Below are positions 50,541 through 58,609 of a DNA stretch of 64,000 nt, piece after piece. The DNA lies in NCBI GenBank assembly GCA_934490165.1, contig CAKSTB010000001.1, positions 1 through 64,000 of the forward strand, read 5' to 3'. This stretch comes from an uncultured Ruminiclostridium sp. GTDB taxonomy: Bacteria; Bacillota; Clostridia; Oscillospirales; Ruminococcaceae. Below the pieces are notes generated by a model that saw only the letters and a list, made by a program, of their open reading frames with translations, made no database searches and had not been told where the DNA came from. The position numbers were made by a program, and so were the translations under genes. The stretch's first letter is position 1. Each line of letters begins with the position of its first letter.

Positions 50541-52061
50541 TTACTGTTGTTCGGTGTTATTCTTGCTTTTTTGCTTTTTGTGCTTTTTTTCGTCAGCTGG
50601 TACTATATCAGGGTTGCAGTCCTCAAATTCAAACCAGAACGTGCTTCCTACTCCGACCGTACTGTCCGCGCCGAAATTGAACTTGTGCATTTCAAGCACA
50701 CCTTTTACGATGGACAGTCCAAGACCGCTTCCTTTCTTTGCACGTTGGTGTGTTTCTCCGTCTTTTTTGACACGGTAATATCTGTCCCAGACGTATTTAA
50801 GGTTTTCGGGGTCGATGCCTATACCGCTGTCACAGACTTCAAGACGCACGGTTTTAGGCGACTTATGGTAGAGATTGACTTTTACCGTCTTATCGTCGCC
50901 CGTATAAGTTAGTGCGTTGTTTATGAAGTTGTATACTACCTGATCGATCTTTGTGATATCGGCATTTATGAAAATATCCGGTTCTGCATTGAGAACTACG
51001 TTGTAGTCCTTGATTTCGTTGAGCAGAGAAAAGCGTGGGACTATATCACCCAGATGCTCTGAGAAGTTTATCTTTTCGTATTTCAGCTCGGCAACACCGC
51101 TCTGAAGCTTTGAAAGGTCGAGAATATCTGTTACCAGTGAAGTCAGCCTGTCGGTTTCGTCAATTATAACCTGCAAATGCTTTTCACGTTTTTCAGGATT
51201 GTCACCTGACAGATCTCTTATCATCTCGGCGTAGGCTTTAATCATCGTAAGCGGTGTTCGCAGATCGTGTGAGATGTTAGCCATAAGATCCTTACGCAAG
51301 GTATCCGCTTTTGCTATTTCTACCGATGCGGAGCTGAGTGTTTCGGTGAGCTCGTTTATTTCGGTAAACTGCCGTCTTTGCTTCGGCATATCAAACTGTC
51401 CCTGCGGAAGCTTCAGAGCCGCTTTTGATATATTGATGATAGGCTTTGAAATGCTGTTTGAGAAGATTACCGACATTATAACTGCCGCCACTATGATAAT
51501 GCCCGCGGTGAGATTGAGTTGGCTGTGGAGTATCGTTGTTGTAGTTCCGAGCGGCTCAAGATAATTGAATATATACAGTCTTACCACGCCGTTTGTTTCA
51601 AAGAATGTGCTCTGTGTGCCGTCGTCAAGCTGCGCTATAAGTACTATAGCCTTGCTGTCGTTATTTGTCCTCGGGATAGTCGCGGTAAAGAATGTGTTTT
51701 CGCCCGATATTACTTCCTTCATATCCTCGGGGTCAAGGCTCGTTATAAGGGAGTAGACCTCCTTGTTGCTCTTATCGACCGAGCTTGCCCTGAAATAAGG
51801 GCGGTTGCTGTCGGAGATCTCAATGTATATCTTCTGCGTGTCGGCTATGTTTGATACGATCGAGTTCAGGTTGTCGGGCTGCTGCGACCATGCGTCTTTT
51901 ATCTGCTTTGCGGCGGCGGCGGTTTCCTGGATTTTCATATATTCATAGTAGCTCGACAGAAGCACGACCTGAAAAAAGTACAGGAATACTATTACCATAA
52001 GCGAGTACAGCACAAAAATAAACCATGAGCGGAAGCGTATGCTGTTAAATCTTTCTTTCAT
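50541..52061 (-). CDS. Membrane sensor histidine kinase
   Basis: 506 aa. Two membrane helices (about 14-35 and 186-204) frame an extracellular sensor of about 150 residues. HAMP follows, then the phosphoacceptor His265 in NISHDLRTPL, and the ATPase domain with N box (VVYNFINNALTYT), DSGIGID and GSGLGLSIV. The last residues are Lys-rich. Orthodox OmpR-class partner kinase of the regulator 57 nt upstream. Signal unknown; no clear target genes adjoin. Confidence 0.94.
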   Translation of the reverse strand: MKERFNSIRFRSWFIFVLYSLMVIVFLYFFQVVLLSSYYEYMKIQETAAAAKQIKDAWSQQPDNLNSIVSNIADTQKIYIEISDSNRPYFRASSVDKSNKEVYSLITSLDPEDMKEVISGENTFFTATIPRTNNDSKAIVLIAQLDDGTQSTFFETNGVVRLYIFNYLEPLGTTTTILHSQLNLTAGIIIVAAVIMSVIFSNSISKPIINISKAALKLPQGQFDMPKQRRQFTEINELTETLSSASVEIAKADTLRKDLMANISHDLRTPLTMIKAYAEMIRDLSGDNPEKREKHLQVIIDETDRLTSLVTDILDLSKLQSGVAELKYEKINFSEHLGDIVPRFSLLNEIKDYNVVLNAEPDIFINADITKIDQVVYNFINNALTYTGDDKTVKVNLYHKSPKTVRLEVCDSGIGIDPENLKYVWDRYYRVKKDGETHQRAKKGSGLGLSIVKGVLEMHKFNFGADSTVGVGSTFWFEFEDCNPDIVPADEKKHKKQKSKNNTEQQ

Positions 52062-52118
52062 CGAAAAGTGCCTTCCTTATTACCAATTACAGCCGTCAAC
52101 ACTGACGGCTGTAATTAT

Positions 52119-52790
52119 TTACACCTGGAACTTATATCCCATACCTCTTAACGTAACAATAAACTTTCTGTACGGACCGAGGTTGTTTCTCAGCATTTTG
52201 ATGTGTGTGTCGATCGTTCTGTCATCGCCGAAGAAGTCATAGCCCCACACCTCTTCAAGAAGCTTGTTTCTGGTAAGCGCTATGTTCTTGTTCTTTACAA
52301 GATAGAACAGCAGGTCGTATTCCTTGGGGGTAAGGTTTGCTTTTTCGCCGTCTATGAATACATCTCTTGCGGTGAAGTTTATCTCAAGACCCTCAAACTT
52401 TACCGTTTCGCCCACAGGCTCATTGCCCGACTTGTTGCGCTTTATTATAGCGTTTATACGCGCAAGCACCTCCTTGGGTGAGAACGGCTTTACAACATAG
52501 TCGTCAACGCCCATCTCAAAGCCGAAAAGCTTGTCGTATTCCTCGGTTCTTGCCGAGAGCATAAGTATAGGGGTGTTCTTGAACTTTCTTATCTCCTTGC
52601 AGGCTGAAAAGCCGTCCAGCCTCGGCATCATAACGTCCATTATTATTATGTCAAAATCCTGTTCCTTGGCCATATCGACTGCCTGCATTCCGTCAACCGC
52701 TTCGTACACGGTGTGACCCTCGTATTCGGCATATTCCTTTATGACCTCTCGGATCTTCTGCTCATCGTCAGCAATGAGTATCTTGTACAT
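52119..52790 (-). CDS. OmpR-family response regulator
   Basis: 223 aa. Receiver domain with Asp8/Asp9, phosphoacceptor Asp52 (IIMDVMMPRLDG) and Lys near 102 (DDYVVKPFSPKE); C-terminal winged helix (LTPKEYDLLFYLVKN, DDRTIDTHIKMLRNNLG). First gene of a two-gene unit with the kinase. Confidence 0.95.
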   Translation of the reverse strand: MYKILIADDEQKIREVIKEYAEYEGHTVYEAVDGMQAVDMAKEQDFDIIIMDVMMPRLDGFSACKEIRKFKNTPILMLSARTEEYDKLFGFEMGVDDYVVKPFSPKEVLARINAIIKRNKSGNEPVGETVKFEGLEINFTARDVFIDGEKANLTPKEYDLLFYLVKNKNIALTRNKLLEEVWGYDFFGDDRTIDTHIKMLRNNLGPYRKFIVTLRGMGYKFQV

Positions 52791-52830
52791 TTTTTTCTTT
52801 CCTTTCTTTTCGGTCTGTCTGATTTTTTGT

Positions 52831-52862
52831 AAAAAAAATTCAGTTTAACTAAGTAAACTGAA
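52831..52862 (-). terminator. Terminator of the apbE-to-kinase-like operon
   Basis: On the minus strand TTCAGTTTA (52862-52854) pairs perfectly with TAAACTGAA (52847-52839) and is followed by a run of eight T. It separates the operon from the two-component genes. Confidence 0.8.
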
Positions 52863-52916
52863 CGGAAATAAATAAGCACAAATCAAATTATCAATGAAAT
52901 GTTGGGAGAGGAAATT

Positions 52917-53015
52917 ATGATTATTGAATTATTCAACCACCATAAAATCTGTCAGTCTTACCTGACGCTTATTATTATATCCGCCTTTTATGATAAAAAT
53001 GTGTTTGAAGTCTAA
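52917..53015 (+). CDS. Possible small ORF
   Basis: 32 codons starting at an ATG six bases after GGGAGAGGAA, encoding MIIELFNHHKICQSYLTLII and 12 more residues, hydrophobic in the middle. It lies in the gap between two minus-strand units, has no clear promoter and no recognised family. The ribosome site is the only support; it may be chance. Confidence 0.18.
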   Translation: MIIELFNHHKICQSYLTLIIISAFYDKNVFEV

Positions 53016-53059
53016 AAAAATGGTTAATACGCTGTCACAATACCGACTTATGACCGCTT

Positions 53060-54001
53060 TTATACTTCATCTGCTATGCCGCTCATGAAAATTCCTGCGA
53101 TTTCGGGACATACCTCATCGGACAGTATGAATGAGGGGCTGTTGAGCGCGACACTGCTGCCTACCGGTATGGATAACCTGATATCGGCAAAATCACTTTC
53201 CGGTGTATATTTTAAATAACCGCCGATATATTCCAAATAAAGTCTTGCACAGTACATTTCAAAATCGTCCGTTATCATGCCTGTATGAGTGTCACTCTTA
53301 AGCGAGAATGAACACGACAGCGTTACATTGTCGGCGTTTCTGCCAACCTTGAGATTGAACAGATATTTGTCGGAACACCGCACCATGGCTTTCAATATAC
53401 TGAACATACAAACGTAGAACATACGCTGACCGGTGTTTACCGGTACATCTTCGGTGAATGTCTGCTCGGTATCAATTTTGAACACAGCGGGAATACAGCT
53501 GAGTATTTTATTCGCTTCATCGGTTATCTGTGTCAGCTGATCAAGGAAGTATACCGACGGAACGCGCGCTGTTTTTCCGTATATGACAGTTGAAAGCTCG
53601 GTCAGCACTTCAATATCACGCTTTATACTGTTCAGTGCTTTTTTGTCGGTGCAGAGCTTTTGTGCTTTTTCAACATTGCTCTTAGCCTGGGCAAGCATAT
53701 AACATATATCCGGATATGTGTCGGTGCTTCCAAGCTGCATAAGTACATCGGTGACTGTGTTGACGCGCCAGAGTATCAGCGTCTTACCGGAGCCGGAAAG
53801 CCTGCTTGCCTGTGCTGCAAAGAGTTCTCCGTCAATGCTTACCTTGTCTGTTAATGCGGTATTGTCAATTCCTTTAGGAAAGATTATAACAGTTCCGCAC
53901 GCTGAATTTTTCCAATGCACATTTCCGTATTCGTCAGTTAAAAAGAACGGTATGCCCGAATCGCCGTAAAGCGTTTCCAGGGCTTCAAATATTTTATCCA
54001 T
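53060..54001 (-). CDS. PAS and degenerate histidine-kinase-like protein
   Basis: 313 aa, no assigned family. The first about 60 residues (IPFFLTDEYGNVHWKNSACG) look like a PAS fold. The middle (about 105-165) is helical, like a dimerisation domain, but no phospho-accepting H-[ED] motif is seen. The C-terminal about 130 residues resemble a GHKL ATPase fold in outline (RMFYVCMFSILKAMVRCSDK as N-box position, YLEYIGGYLKYTPESDFADI as final strands), yet the Asn and the glycine boxes are absent. No membrane helix. Last gene of the apbE operon. A pseudo-kinase sensor is inference; SpoIIAB-like or unrelated folds remain possible. Confidence 0.6.
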   Translation of the reverse strand: MDKIFEALETLYGDSGIPFFLTDEYGNVHWKNSACGTVIIFPKGIDNTALTDKVSIDGELFAAQASRLSGSGKTLILWRVNTVTDVLMQLGSTDTYPDICYMLAQAKSNVEKAQKLCTDKKALNSIKRDIEVLTELSTVIYGKTARVPSVYFLDQLTQITDEANKILSCIPAVFKIDTEQTFTEDVPVNTGQRMFYVCMFSILKAMVRCSDKYLFNLKVGRNADNVTLSCSFSLKSDTHTGMITDDFEMYCARLYLEYIGGYLKYTPESDFADIRLSIPVGSSVALNSPSFILSDEVCPEIAGIFMSGIADEV

Positions 54002-54027
54002 GGCAATCTGTTCCTTTGCGGATTATT

Positions 54028-54237
54028 TTACTTCTTGTCATCTTTTATCAGCTTTTCCTGATTACCTTTTTCGTCAACGACATAGACCCTGTCAAGCTCG
54101 GACATAAGACCGCGCTTAAAAGAGGCTCTGTATTCGTTGCGTAGCTCAGTCTGCTCCCTTTTTTCTTCGGGAGTGAGCTCTCGCTCTCTGGACTGTCTGG
54201 CAAGATAATTTATTCTTTCAATTTTAGCTTTTTCCAT
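54028..54237 (-). CDS. DUF896 / UPF0291 (YnzC-like) small protein
   Basis: 69 aa. The pattern IERINYLARQSRERELTPEE followed by QTELRNEYRASFKRG is the helical hairpin of the UPF0291/DUF896 family. Bacillus YnzC is a relative; function is not settled, with an SOS link reported for some members. Lies 10 nt after the Gx transporter gene. Confidence 0.92.
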   Translation of the reverse strand: MEKAKIERINYLARQSRERELTPEEKREQTELRNEYRASFKRGLMSELDRVYVVDEKGNQEKLIKDDKK

Positions 54238-54247
54238 AATTATTCCT

Positions 54248-54772
54248 TTATCTGAGGTTCTTTATCTTATCTGTTAAGCTGTTCGGCTTTTTTAAAATAA
54301 GCCATACCGCCGCGGCTATGAATGCTCCCGTAAGTACCGCGGCAATTGCCAGAAGCGGAAGATACGCGAACACCGCCGGCGTGTAAATGAGCGATGCCGC
54401 CGCTATTTGTCCGACATTGTGCATTACTGCGGAAAAAATGCCTGCCGGAAATGCACCCCACGGTTCTTTTATAAATCGGTGGGTGACAGCCATTGCCGCA
54501 AATGACATCACGCCGCCTGCCAGCGAAAAGAGCAGTGCCATAAGGTTTCCCGATATAAGCGCCGACAGAAGCACGCGGGTTATCAGTATCAGCGCGGTGT
54601 CGTATGTGCTCCAATTCCCGCCGAGATACAGCGAGAACAGCACAGGGAAATACGCAAGCCCTATCCTGAAGCCGGGTACGGGCACGACAGGCGGTATCAT
54701 ACCCTCGACTATATACAGTGTCAGCGACATTGCGGCGAGAAGTGCCGAAAATACAAGCTTTTTAACTGTCAT
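54248..54772 (-). CDS. Gx transporter family membrane protein
   Basis: 174 aa, five to six membrane helices. The GMIPPVVPVPGFRIGLAYFP segment marks the family once labelled heptaprenyl diphosphate synthase component I and now Gx transporter; EetB of the Listeria extracellular electron transfer locus belongs to it. It overlaps the NusG-II gene by 11 nt and lies two genes after apbE, an arrangement seen in many Clostridia. It may move a flavin or quinone precursor, or feed electrons; not established. Confidence 0.88.
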   Translation of the reverse strand: MTVKKLVFSALLAAMSLTLYIVEGMIPPVVPVPGFRIGLAYFPVLFSLYLGGNWSTYDTALILITRVLLSALISGNLMALLFSLAGGVMSFAAMAVTHRFIKEPWGAFPAGIFSAVMHNVGQIAAASLIYTPAVFAYLPLLAIAAVLTGAFIAAAVWLILKKPNSLTDKIKNLR

Positions 54773-55136
54773 AGCTGTATTCTCCCTGCTTTGTTTCTAT
54801 GCGTATTACCAGCTTGTGCGGCATACAGACTATCGGCTGTACACCGTCCGAGATAGGGGCTGTGTGCACGCATATCTTATCGGGGCAGTCTGCGTCTGTG
54901 ACACTGATACTGCCGTCCTTTACCGTCACGACATTATAGCCGCCGTCTGCCGAGCTTACGGTGAAGGACTGCTCGTTTGCATTGCGTAGGTCTACCGTCC
55001 TTACAAGCTTTCCGTCACTGTAGATACACGCGGTGCTTCCGCCCGACGTACCGTTTACAAGAATTATGCCGAGCAGTGAAAAGAAAACAATGCATAAGAC
55101 AGCGACAATGCAGATAACCTTGCGCTTATCCGTCAT
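54762..55136 (-). CDS. NusG domain II-containing membrane protein
   Basis: 124 aa. One N-terminal membrane helix (about 7-27), then an outside domain with VSSADGGYNVVTVKDGSISV, TDADCPDKICVHTAP and CMPHKLVIRIE, the pattern of NusG_II proteins. The conserved CPDKIC...CMPHK cysteines suggest a redox or metal site. Always near apbE or Rnf/Gx genes in this group. Overlaps apbE by 4 nt. Confidence 0.9.
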   Translation of the reverse strand: MTDKRKVICIVAVLCIVFFSLLGIILVNGTSGGSTACIYSDGKLVRTVDLRNANEQSFTVSSADGGYNVVTVKDGSISVTDADCPDKICVHTAPISDGVQPIVCMPHKLVIRIETKQGEYSYDS

Positions 55137-56140
55137 GATGCGGTAAAGTCGGCTGAAATGCCGTCAGACGTGATGACCGTGCCGTCTGTCAGGGTCATGA
55201 TGTACTCAGCTATGTTGTAGCTGTCGTAAAACTCTGCCGCCTTATCAGCCCCCATTACGAAAAACGCCGTTGACAGCGCATCGCTTATAAGCCCGCTGCC
55301 CGAGTATACGGTACAGCTTTTAACGCCGCTGTCTGCGGGATAAGCCGTTTCGGGGTCAATAATATGGTGATATTTCACGCCGTCATATTCGACATAGCGC
55401 TTAGCACCGTTTGAGGTAGCTATGTAGCCCTCGTCGACAGTGAGTGTTCCTATAGAAGTGTTTGTTTCATCTGCGGTAACGGTTATGTTCCAGCTGTTAC
55501 CGTTGTTACTTCCTATAGTAAGGACACTGCCGCCGAAGTCGACTACCGCCGAGGTAACGCCCGAATTTCTCAGGTACGTGTCCATCATATCCATAGCGTA
55601 GCCCTTAGCCGCCGCACCGAGGTCTATGCTGAAACCGTCTGAGGAGAAGGCAATTGTCTGCTCGTCGGCGTTAAAGACGATGTTCTCGTAGTCTTTTCTG
55701 CCGGCAAGCTTTTTCAGCTCCGCGTCATCGGGCTTTACGGCGTTTTCTTTGCCAAAGCCCCACATATCGGAGATATTGCCGAGAGTTATGTCAAACGCTC
55801 CGCCTGTAATGTCTGACAGTTGCGTACAGCTCCTCAGCATATTATATGTTGCCGCATCGACATCAACTGCCGATGAATACGCATTGTCGTTTATCGTTGA
55901 GATCAGACTGTCGGACTTTGTGCGTGACAGCGTATCGTCAAGCGCGCTCAGCATTCCCGATGCGCCCTTGCAGATCTCCTCTGCGGTAGAATTTCCGTCA
56001 ATGTCGTATATTGTGACCGATACGAAAGTATCAAATGCAAAGCTGTCGTGCCTGTACGGTTGCTTTGTACTGCACCCCGCCGTAAAAGCAGTACACAGCA
56101 CAGCCGCCGACAGGACAGCGGTAAAATGTGTTTTTCTCAT
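55133..56140 (-). CDS. apbE: FAD:protein FMN transferase, lipoprotein
   Basis: 335 aa. Lipobox FTAGCSTK (Cys near residue 23) anchors it outside the membrane. ApbE motifs are FDTFVSVTIYD, GGAFDITLG, IDLGAAAKGYAMD, VDFGGSVLTIG and the Mg site near SDALSTAFFVMG. It attaches FMN to Thr of target proteins such as Rnf/Nqr subunits or extracellular flavoproteins; no target gene lies in the window. First gene of the operon with its own promoter. Confidence 0.95.
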   Translation of the reverse strand: MRKTHFTAVLSAAVLCTAFTAGCSTKQPYRHDSFAFDTFVSVTIYDIDGNSTAEEICKGASGMLSALDDTLSRTKSDSLISTINDNAYSSAVDVDAATYNMLRSCTQLSDITGGAFDITLGNISDMWGFGKENAVKPDDAELKKLAGRKDYENIVFNADEQTIAFSSDGFSIDLGAAAKGYAMDMMDTYLRNSGVTSAVVDFGGSVLTIGSNNGNSWNITVTADETNTSIGTLTVDEGYIATSNGAKRYVEYDGVKYHHIIDPETAYPADSGVKSCTVYSGSGLISDALSTAFFVMGADKAAEFYDSYNIAEYIMTLTDGTVITSDGISADFTAS

Positions 56141-56163
56141 TTTCTCTCCATTCGTTTTATACT

Positions 56164-56192
56164 ATTATATACCTAAAGGACGTAAATTTCAA
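56164..56192 (-). promoter_or_regulatory. Promoter of the apbE operon
   Basis: On the minus strand TTGAAA (56192-56187), 17-bp spacer, TATAAT (56169-56164). Confidence 0.8.
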
Positions 56193-56240
56193 CCGATTTT
56201 ACTTAATTTGTATTACACTACCATACAGATAACAAAAAAG

Positions 56241-56269
56241 TTGCATTTTTTCTGCGTTTGTGTTATACT
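56241..56269 (+). promoter_or_regulatory. Promoter of the ruvCAB region
   Basis: TTGCAT (56241-56246), 17-bp spacer, TATACT (56264-56269). No clear LexA box (GAAC..GTTC) overlaps it. Confidence 0.7.
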
Positions 56270-56346
56270 TCTTTAGTATGGATTTTTGTATTTTGTTTTC
56301 GCCGTGTGTGTCGGCGGGCAAATAAACATTGCTTCAGGAGGCGGCT

Positions 56347-56850
56347 ATGCGTATCATTGGTATTGACCCGGGCTATGCGATAGTCGGCTTCGGGATCGTC
56401 GATTATGACGCGGGAAAATTCAGGGTGCTCGACTACGGCGCTATTACCACCGATAAGGATACGCCGTTTCCGAAACGCCTGTGCGAGATATATGATGATT
56501 TTTGTCAGATACTGGATAACTGGAAGCCCGATGCGCTTTCGATCGAGCGGCTGTACTTTACCAACAACCAGAAGACGGGTATTGACGTTGCGCAGGCAAG
56601 AGGGCTTATCATTATGGCGGCCGCACAGCGCGGTATCGAGATAAACGAGTACACCCCGCTACAGGTAAAGCAGGCGGTCGTAGGGTACGGTCAGGCGGTA
56701 AAGAAACAGGTTCAGGAAATGACAAAAAATATACTGAAGCTCCCCGCAGTGCCTAAGCCCGATGATACGGCGGACGCGCTGGCAATGACTATATGCCACG
56801 GTCAGACCAGTGGTTCATTGCTCAGAAATCTCAGAACATCAAATATATAG
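56347..56850 (+). CDS. ruvC: Holliday junction resolvase RuvC
   Basis: 167 aa. Acidic residues lie in IIGIDPGYAIVGFG, SIERLYF and KPDDTADALAM, the RNase H-like catalytic set. Start at 56347 with AGGAGGCGG; the longer frame from 56329 runs through that site. It precedes ruvA by 13 nt. Confidence 0.97.
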   Translation: MRIIGIDPGYAIVGFGIVDYDAGKFRVLDYGAITTDKDTPFPKRLCEIYDDFCQILDNWKPDALSIERLYFTNNQKTGIDVAQARGLIIMAAAQRGIEINEYTPLQVKQAVVGYGQAVKKQVQEMTKNILKLPAVPKPDDTADALAMTICHGQTSGSLLRNLRTSNI

Positions 56851-56863
56851 AAAAGAGTAGATT

Positions 56864-57463
56864 ATGATATACAGCGTAAACGGAACGGTCGATCTGATCG
56901 AGCCTAATCTTGCGGTCATCGACTGCGGCGGCGTGGGATATGCCTGCCGCACCACCGCAAATACATTATCACAGCTTAAAACAGGCGAAAAGGCAAAGCT
57001 CCTCACCTATCTTGCGGTAAGGGAGGACGCGGTAGACCTGTTCGGCTTTTATGATGCGGCAGAGCTTAACTGCTTTAAAATGCTGATCTCGGTGTCTGGA
57101 GTAGGACCTAAAGCGGCGCTGTCGATCTTATCCGGAATGACACCGCAGTCATTCGCCCTGTGCGTAGCGTCTGGCGACAGCAAGGCGCTTACTAACGCGC
57201 CCGGTATCGGCAAGAAGACCGCAGAGCGTATCGTCCTTGAGCTTAAGGACAAGGTATCAAAGCAGGACGTAGCCGCAGGAGTAAAGGGCAGTGCAGTGCC
57301 GATAGTAGCCGCACCGTCAAATACGTTTGCCGAGGCGATATCCGCGCTTATGGTGCTGGGTTATTCGAATAACGAAGCCACATCGGCGCTTGGCGGACTT
57401 GACCCTGCAACGCCTGCCGATGAGCTTATCAAGGCGGGACTTAAGAAGCTTGCTAAGTTCTGA
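56864..57463 (+). CDS. ruvA: Holliday junction branch migration protein RuvA
   Basis: 199 aa. OB-fold (GTVDLIEPNLAVIDCGGVGY), tandem helix-hairpin-helix motifs (LISVSGVGPKAALSILSG, LTNAPGIGKKTAERIVLEL) and a C-terminal UBA-like domain that contacts RuvB (AISALMVLGYSNNEATSALG). Normal length. Confidence 0.97.
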   Translation: MIYSVNGTVDLIEPNLAVIDCGGVGYACRTTANTLSQLKTGEKAKLLTYLAVREDAVDLFGFYDAAELNCFKMLISVSGVGPKAALSILSGMTPQSFALCVASGDSKALTNAPGIGKKTAERIVLELKDKVSKQDVAAGVKGSAVPIVAAPSNTFAEAISALMVLGYSNNEATSALGGLDPATPADELIKAGLKKLAKF

Positions 57464-57502
57464 TAATTGTCCACGCATTAACTTTGAAGGGAAAGCGTAT
57501 AA

Positions 57503-58555
57503 ATGATTGAGAGAAACGATCTTTCACATATAGCCGACGATGAAGGCGCACGGATAGTAGAGCCGCAGTTTTCGGCAGAGGATACCGATGTTGAGTTTTC
57601 CTTGCGACCCAAAAGGCTGAACGAGTATATCGGTCAGGAAAAGGTAAAGGAAAATCTACAGGTATATATAGAAGCGGCACGCAGAAGAAACGAGAGCCTT
57701 GACCACGTTCTGCTGTATGGTCCTCCCGGACTTGGTAAGACAACGCTTGCGGGGATCATCGCAAACGAGATGGGCGTTAATTTCAAGGTCACCTCAGGTC
57801 CTGCCATCGAAAAGCCGGGCGAGCTTGCGGCACTGCTCACAGGTCTTCAGACAGGCGATGTGCTGTTCGTAGATGAGATACACCGCCTTTCAAGGCAGGT
57901 CGAGGAAATACTCTATCCTGCGCTTGAGGACTGCGTACTTGATATAATGATAGGAAAAGGTCCGTCTGCACAGTCGATAAGGGTCGACCTGAACAGGTTT
58001 ACGCTTATAGGCGCTACAACAAGAGCCGGACAGCTCACAGGTCCTCTGCGTGACAGATTTGGTGTGATAATGCGCCTTGAAATGTACACTCCCGAGGAGC
58101 TTTGCAATATTGTGATGCGCTCATCGGTCATACTTTCGATACCGTGTGAAAGAAGCGGCGCTATGGAGATAGCTAAGCGTTCAAGAGGAACGCCGCGTAT
58201 CGCAAACCGCCTTTTAAAGCGCGTCCGCGACTTTGCCGAGGTTATGGGTGACGGAAAGATCACAAAGGAAATGGCAGATATCGCGCTCAACAGACTTGAG
58301 ATCGACAAGCTCGGTCTTGACAGCCTTGACAAGCGCTTCCTCACTATGATAATAAACGGCTATAACGGAGGTCCTGTCGGACTTGAAACGCTTGCGTCTG
58401 CGCTAGGCGAAGAGTCGGTGACGCTTGAGGACGTATGCGAACCGTATCTTATGCAGCTCGGATTTATTTCAAGAACTCCGAGGGGCAGATGTGCGACCGA
58501 GCTTGCTTATAAGCACCTCGGACTTGTGCGTGACGGTCAGCAGAGATTTGACTGA
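57503..58555 (+). CDS. ruvB: Holliday junction DNA helicase RuvB
   Basis: 350 aa AAA+ motor. LRPKRLNEYIGQEKVKENL, Walker A GPPGLGKTT, Walker B LFVDEIHRL, sensor GATTRAG, arginine finger region GPLRDRFGV, and the C-terminal winged helix (QLGFISRTPRGR). Drives branch migration with RuvA. Confidence 0.97.
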   Translation: MIERNDLSHIADDEGARIVEPQFSAEDTDVEFSLRPKRLNEYIGQEKVKENLQVYIEAARRRNESLDHVLLYGPPGLGKTTLAGIIANEMGVNFKVTSGPAIEKPGELAALLTGLQTGDVLFVDEIHRLSRQVEEILYPALEDCVLDIMIGKGPSAQSIRVDLNRFTLIGATTRAGQLTGPLRDRFGVIMRLEMYTPEELCNIVMRSSVILSIPCERSGAMEIAKRSRGTPRIANRLLKRVRDFAEVMGDGKITKEMADIALNRLEIDKLGLDSLDKRFLTMIINGYNGGPVGLETLASALGEESVTLEDVCEPYLMQLGFISRTPRGRCATELAYKHLGLVRDGQQRFD

Positions 58556-58609
58556 CTTGAGTAAAATTGTGTTGTGTTTGGAAAAAAGAAGAAAGGTATT
58601 TTAAGCATT

